Source: Pseudopyrenochaeta lycopersici (Eukaryota > Ascomycota > Dothideomycetes > Pleosporales > Pseudopyrenochaetaceae). Taken from it: a DNA stretch of 64,000 bases. Below, piece after piece: positions 59,607-64,000 of this stretch; within the stretch, counting starts at the first letter, position 1, and each line of letters opens with the position of its first letter. A program made the position numbers and the translations under genes. The DNA lies in contig NHZP01000018.1 of NCBI GenBank assembly GCA_003313425.1, forward strand, positions 124,001-188,000, given 5' to 3'. The notes below the pieces were generated by a model. That model had not been told where the DNA came from. It ran no database searches and worked only from the letters and a program-made list of their open reading frames with translations.

Positions 59607-61085
59607 TCAATATACATTCCCTGAAGGCCAGTCCGGTGGAACAAATACGACCTTTCGCTTCATAAAACGTGCAATAAGATCTGCAGTCTTTCCTAAGTTA
59701 GTCATGAAAGGCGCATTGTGTATTGCTCCCGTTATCTCCACAACTCGCAATTCGGGAAGTAAGTGCAGATCATCCGTTAGATCCCATAGGGCGAGTGTGC
59801 AATCCTGGAGTTCGATCTGATTGATCTCGATAGTCAGCCTTTCAAGGCGCTGCGGGAGACTTTGGCTTATGGGTCGCTCGAGTTTCCCATTGAGCGATGG
59901 GTTGCCTGCAGGGTGACCCAGGATCATAAGATCGGACAGGATCAGCGACTTCAGCTTCCAAAGATCGGCAAAGCCCTTGGGTGGATAAATTACTCTTTGG
60001 GCGCTGAACTCCAAGTCTTCGAGGTCTTCATCAAGATCAGATAGGCCGTCCATTTCGATGGGCTCGAAATCGGTGCCTTGATCAAATCTGAGGTCCAGGT
60101 GCTGCAGAGTACTTTTGACTGAGCTCAAGGCAGACAGGAGGTCTGGCCAAAGTTGGTCCCAATCATAGCACCCCGCATACCATAGACAAGTAAACCCTTG
60201 CAAAGCGTGGCACCTTTCCACCATTCGGGCAACCTCAGGGATTGGTAATTGGCAGTCGTCGAAACGAAGTGTAATGAGATTGCGGAACAGCCCGAATTCG
60301 GCATGTACAAGAGGGATATCGCAGATTCCCTGATACTGGTAATGTTGCAGGGTTGGAACATCTGGAAGCTGAGACATTACGTTATAGTAAACGGGGAGGT
60401 GGTGGTTAACATCCGTATCCACGAACAAGCATAGCCGGGTGAGCCTTGGAAAGTCATGGAAAGATGAATTCGAAGGATACGCTGGGCTTGTAGAGCAGAG
60501 AAATGATAATAGGAATATGTGTCAGCTACTGTAGTCGAGTGTGAGGTGATCAATGTTTGGCGAGAGCGCTATCAGTAATGCAAACAAGGCATGCGCTGGC
60601 TCTATACGGAGACAACCCACCCACTTTAGAAGTGCGTTCCCTTGCCAGAATGTTTGTGCAGCTTGAATAAGCAGTTCACAGTCCTCTTCCCATCCTCGCA
60701 TATGACAGCATTCATCATACACCACGTGGGCTCCAGTCTCCGGCCAATAACTCTGGGAAATTCTTGCATTGTTCTCGAGGTATCGTATGTACTTTGTCCG
60801 GATCGGTTTCTTGAGAAGCGCAAAGACCACACAGTATAGTCTGGGATACGTTCGCCATCCACCAGTGCAGACCGTTATAGATGAGTAAAGTACTGGCTCC
60901 GTGAAAGCAAAGAATCGTTTTGAGGCGAGGCAGACGTTGAGAAGAGCTGCAGTTCGTTGAGCATTATCCTTATAGCGTGATCCGTGCGGATTGATATAAT
61001 GATCCATTTCGTATGCTCGTGTCGGCTTGAGCTGTTCAAGAACTTGCAGTGTTAGTTCATCGGGTAAATTGTCGAATGCTGACAT
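59607..61085 (-). CDS. F-box protein with LRR-like C-terminal region, 476 aa
   Basis: Exons (minus) 61085-60530 and 60481-59607. The F-box is at the N-terminus: FDNLPDELTLQVLEQLKPT ... LLNVCLASKRFFAFTEPVLYSSITV. The remainder resembles fungal F-box/LRR proteins (NIDHLTLDY; NLITLRFDDCQLP; TLQHLDLRFDQ; KLKSLILSDL; LPQRLERLTIEI; LPELRVVEITG). The two exons lie in one frame with a TGA (60524-60522) between; a 48-base GTAGCT...CCCAG intron in phase 1 removes it and gives DYTYPSNSS. The donor is weak, so an in-frame nonsense mutation is the alternative. F-box proteins bring substrates to SCF ubiquitin ligases; the substrate here is unknown. Confidence 0.85.
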
Positions 61086-61575
61086 CGTGGGCAGGCACGG
61101 CTATCAGGAACACAAGCGTGTCGAGACCGCTACTTTTAAGAATCGAAGGACGAAGCGATGGGACTCGATGCGTAAGTGAATCGTATAAGCGAGATGAGGA
61201 GAGTAATGAACATGGTGTCATGGTCGACTATCTGGTGGGCGAGAGGCTCGCTTGGGAGGCACTTTGTATATCTTTTGGTAACACCATAGCGGGGTTGGCC
61301 TTCAGGCTGAAGATCTACCTCACCGAACGCGAATGGTATTGTGCTGCAAGTACGCATTCGAAAATAGTTCTAACGTACCATGACCCGAGGTTTGGATTTC
61401 GAGCCGCTATTAGTCTTGCGGGGCTATCTAAATCATAATATCACCCCAGAGCATGAAGGTGAATTACCAAGGTATCATTTTGAAACGAAAATTATATATC
61501 AAAGTCGATCTCCAATTGATATCTCCCCAACGCTATCGGTCTGACTTGAGTGATCTTGCGTCGAAGCTCAGCCGC
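61086..61575. other. Intergenic, nothing recognised
   Basis: F-box gene promoter and the 3' end of dynactin p25. The frames here lack support. Confidence 0.5.
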
Positions 61576-62543
61576 CTACTTAATACTTCTCACCAACTCC
61601 CTCAAATCACCACCTTCAACCCATTTCTCTTCACCACCACCACCGCCAACTCCGAGTCCTCCTCCTGCGCCTCCTCCACTAACGCCCCATCCTTCGCCAA
61701 CCTCGCCTATCACTCTTGCAGGCCGCCCTCCGACCACCGATCCAGAAGCAATGACCATATTCGCTGGGATCACTGTATGCGGCAAGATCTTCACATTCTC
61801 CTTGATGATCGCAAACGGACCGATGGTAACTTTTTCGCTGATATGGACATGTGACGATATGTTGATGGCTTGGATAGTGCAATTCGGCCCTGTGACCAGA
61901 TAAGCAGCTGTACAGATGTAGATGGGAACAGAAGACATACCGACAAATACATTGTCGCCTATCTTCATCGGGTAGTAGTGTACTTGGCCTCTGCTAATTC
62001 GAGATGGCGGCTTGATGACACTTCCTGTAGAGATGACTGTACACCGACCGATACTGATACTTGTTGGTGTGACTTCTTTGCCTGATTGTGATGGAACTGA
62101 TCGTGTTGGATGTAGGTCGCCCCGTAATTGCACATCTGCCATGATGACAGTCCGACCACCAAGCGTAATGTTTGCTGTACCTGTGATAGCCGAGCGTCGT
62201 GAGACCTTATTACCCGAGTCCTAAACGGGTGTTAGATTGAAGATGAGCTGAAAAATTGGTGAATTAAAAGCAACCCGATCTATCTCAAGAGGCATGCAAA
62301 GCCGGACGATGTATGAATAGGAACAGTAACGAGGGACAGCAAAAGACAGACTTCAGAGTCAATGTGAATGAAGCCTAGACAGCTTTAGGGACCCGCTCTA
62401 AGAAACTGAAGATCGAGATGGAAACAGAGAATATAAAGCGGCAAGAAGAATGCAAGCGCTCTTGAAAGGATTCATGAAGAGGTACCCACCGTCTCAATAT
62501 ATTCGCCTTTTGGCGCAGCTTTCCTCGCTGCGGGTCGCGACAT
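61576..62543 (-). CDS. Dynactin subunit p25 (DCTN5), 215 aa
   Basis: Exons (minus): 62543-62490, 62220-61941, 61889-61576; phases 0 and 1. Product: MSRPAARKAAPKGEYIET joined to DSGNKVSRRSAI, the classic p25 start. It then has the left-handed beta-helix hexapeptide repeats (ITLGGRTVIMADVQLRGDL; HYYPMKIGDNVFVG; HVHISEKVTIGPFAIIKEN; HTVIPANMVIASGSVVGGRP). p25 sits at the pointed end of dynactin with p27 and Arp11 and links dynein to endosome cargo; in fungi it is needed for early-endosome motility. The first intron is unusually long (269 bases). The second (61940-61890) is 51 bases with no stop and splits VFVG from PNCTI; the family requires its removal. The C-terminal tail is Gly-rich (GGGAGGGLGVGGGGG), an unusual extension. 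Confidence 0.93.
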
Positions 62544-63038
62544 TCTCCTTAGATCCTTCTCTTGCTTGTTTGACTGAGAACAGTAATGGTACAAGATTGT
62601 TGAGCATAAATACTGTCAACGCTGACCGAAGATAGGGTGATGGCTAGTTGAGGAAAGGTGAAGTTAGGTGATGGCCCAAGCGCCAGACGCGACGTTTGTG
62701 CCGATTCAACTTCAACGCGTCGTGCACGTGCTCACGACACTCAGTAAGAAGTGAGGAAGACCTTTCTCGCTTTTACGCAAATTGCTTTGTATCAGCATGT
62801 AAAGGGCAATGGAATTCTGATGTCTCGTGGCCCTCTATGGCCTCATCAGTTGTAGACATTTCTCAGAACTCCCTGACACCTTCACGCCTCAAGCAACATT
62901 CCCCATCCGCTGGCGGCGGCAAACTGGGTATGATTCAATAACTTCCTTGGGTCTATTATTTATTGTTCTATAGACTACCTGCGAAAGACATGCATCCTCC
63001 ATCCATTAGTATAGCAAGTCTTCTGCTTCAATGCCATT
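62544..63038. other. Intergenic, nothing recognised
   Basis: Dynactin p25 promoter and leader and the 3' end of the membrane-protein gene. Confidence 0.5.
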
Positions 63039-64000
63039 TTATCCGGTGCCTCCCGATACCACGTTTCTTCTTCTTCTTTCCAAAGCCCCAGCAAAATCGT
63101 CCCACGTTCTCTTCTCCCGGTAAACCTCCCATCGCTCCCCTACGAACCACAGCAGACCATCACCAACTGCCCATATCCACCAATTGAAGCGAGGTATGAC
63201 AAATTTCCTGATCAAATAACCACACAGGATCGAAGCATATACAGCGCTGTGAATAGCCGGGTCCAACAAGAATCCTGCTGGAAATTTGAATAGTGTTGCC
63301 AAACGTTCAAACGTCTCGAGGATCACCATAGCCGTCAAAATGCTTACAGCAAAAGCATAGGGGAGTACTAGCAAAGTCATTCCAGCCTCATAGACACACA
63401 CTTCGACATCCTTGATGCGTGATTTGGAGAACGTGATACTCAAAATCTGGCTAATGGCCGCCGCAATGAGAAGACAACAATGCACTGAAATCGCACAGCT
63501 CAAAGCACCGTTCCTCCACTTCTCGATTCCATCCTTCGGAGAATCGTGGAACCACTCCAGGGCATGGACTCTTTTTGATTCTACGCTGCTTCTTAGATCA
63601 CGGGCGGACACCCTCGCGAATAGCTGAGCAATCATGACAAGCGCAGCGAAGATGTTGACCATGAAGATTAGTCTCTCAGCGAAGGAGCCAAATCGAAACC
63701 AGGGGAATGTTGACACGCTTTCGGCATTGTTTATGAGAAGTTCTGTTGTCCAGAAGGCGGAGCAGAACAGACGTTTTCGCGCCAAATTGTTGCCGCTGCG
63801 GCCATCGCGGAAAGAACAAAATGCTTCCAAAGCGATGAGAGGCGGTACTCCTAAGCCGCATGCTCCGGCTGGCAAGGTAATGGTATCAATGAGATGAACA
63901 ACAGATAGGAACGGGGAACTGCGGAGGTATCTTTGGAGTGGATGTGGGAGATTTGGCAAAACTTCAGCAGAATGAATGAAGGGATTTAGAGCGAATATGA
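63039..64000 (-). CDS. Multi-pass membrane protein of unknown function, 5' part outside the window
   Basis: The frame is open from the right edge to the stop at 63039. No ATG suits as a start within the window (the residue before PNLPHPLQRYL is TTG), and the reading frame continues as ALNPFIHSAEVLPN to the edge, so the beginning lies beyond 64000. Hydrophobic segments: LIDTITLPAGACGLGVPPL, AERLIFMVNIFAALVMIAQL, ALSCAISVHCCLLIAAAIS, AGMTLLVLPYAFAVSILTAM, SAVYASILCGYLI and NWWIWAVGDGLLWFVG. The C-terminus is cytosolic-looking (KRTWDDFAGALERRRR). No family recognised. Confidence 0.75.
   Translation of the reverse strand, partial: IFALNPFIHSAEVLPNLPHPLQRYLRSSPFLSVVHLIDTITLPAGACGLGVPPLIALEAFCSFRDGRSGNNLARKRLFCSAFWTTELLINNAESVSTFPWFRFGSFAERLIFMVNIFAALVMIAQLFARVSARDLRSSVESKRVHALEWFHDSPKDGIEKWRNGALSCAISVHCCLLIAAAISQILSITFSKSRIKDVEVCVYEAGMTLLVLPYAFAVSILTAMVILETFERLATLFKFPAGFLLDPAIHSAVYASILCGYLIRKFVIPRFNWWIWAVGDGLLWFVGERWEVYREKRTWDDFAGALERRRRNVVSGGTG

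Overview
The window is nuclear DNA of a filamentous ascomycete (Pezizomycotina). Coding regions are broken by many short GT-AG introns, mostly 45-60 bases, with CTAAC or CTGAC-like branch points just before the acceptor. The families are typical moulds' genes: a Zn2Cys6 regulator, a PTH11/rhodopsin-like receptor, a hybrid histidine kinase, a group II-type G-alpha, GPI-type surface proteins. The mix looks most like a Dothideomycete, but that is inference from gene style and not proven. I see no rRNA, convincing tRNA, CRISPR, intact transposon or virus.

Layout. 0.4-1.3 kb: Smr-domain protein. 1.3-3.5 kb: minus-strand stretches that read like protein but do not form a clean gene (possible relics). 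4.8-7.9 kb: secreted GH31 alpha-glucosidase, seven exons. 9.0-12.7 kb: hybrid histidine kinase broken by one frameshift. 13.5-24.6 kb: housekeeping block with a BTB protein, a small probable mitochondrial protein, gamma-tubulin, a glycerophosphodiester phosphodiesterase, coatomer epsilon, a SAM methyltransferase of fungal secondary-metabolism type, and spermidine synthase. 26.6-28.5 kb: NAD kinase. 30.4-35.8 kb: Zn2Cys6 regulator and a PEP-mutase/isocitrate-lyase superfamily enzyme. 36.7-42.6 kb: two convergent surface/secreted proteins, one Ser/Thr-rich with a degenerate repeat domain and hydrophobic tail, one with an Asn/Gln/Ala octapeptide array encoded by a 24-base minisatellite. 43.7-47.4 kb: mitoribosomal mS38/Cox24-like protein and G-alpha. 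50.5-52.4 kb: long coiled-coil protein. 52.4-57.4 kb: nearly empty. 57.4-64 kb: PTH11-like receptor, F-box protein, dynactin p25, and the 3' part of a multi-pass membrane protein that runs off the right edge.

There is no operon or obvious biosynthetic cluster. Themes that recur are signalling at the surface (histidine kinase, receptor-like protein, G-alpha) and microtubule function (gamma-tubulin, dynactin p25), but physical proximity here does not prove joint function. The exon models were built by hand by matching splice sites, phase and protein family pattern; each junction given keeps the reading frame. The most notable observations are the histidine-kinase frameshift at a short direct repeat, the relic-like regions at 1.3-3.5 kb, a probable GC-AG intron, a 16-base micro-exon, and introns of 51 bases that are readable in frame.
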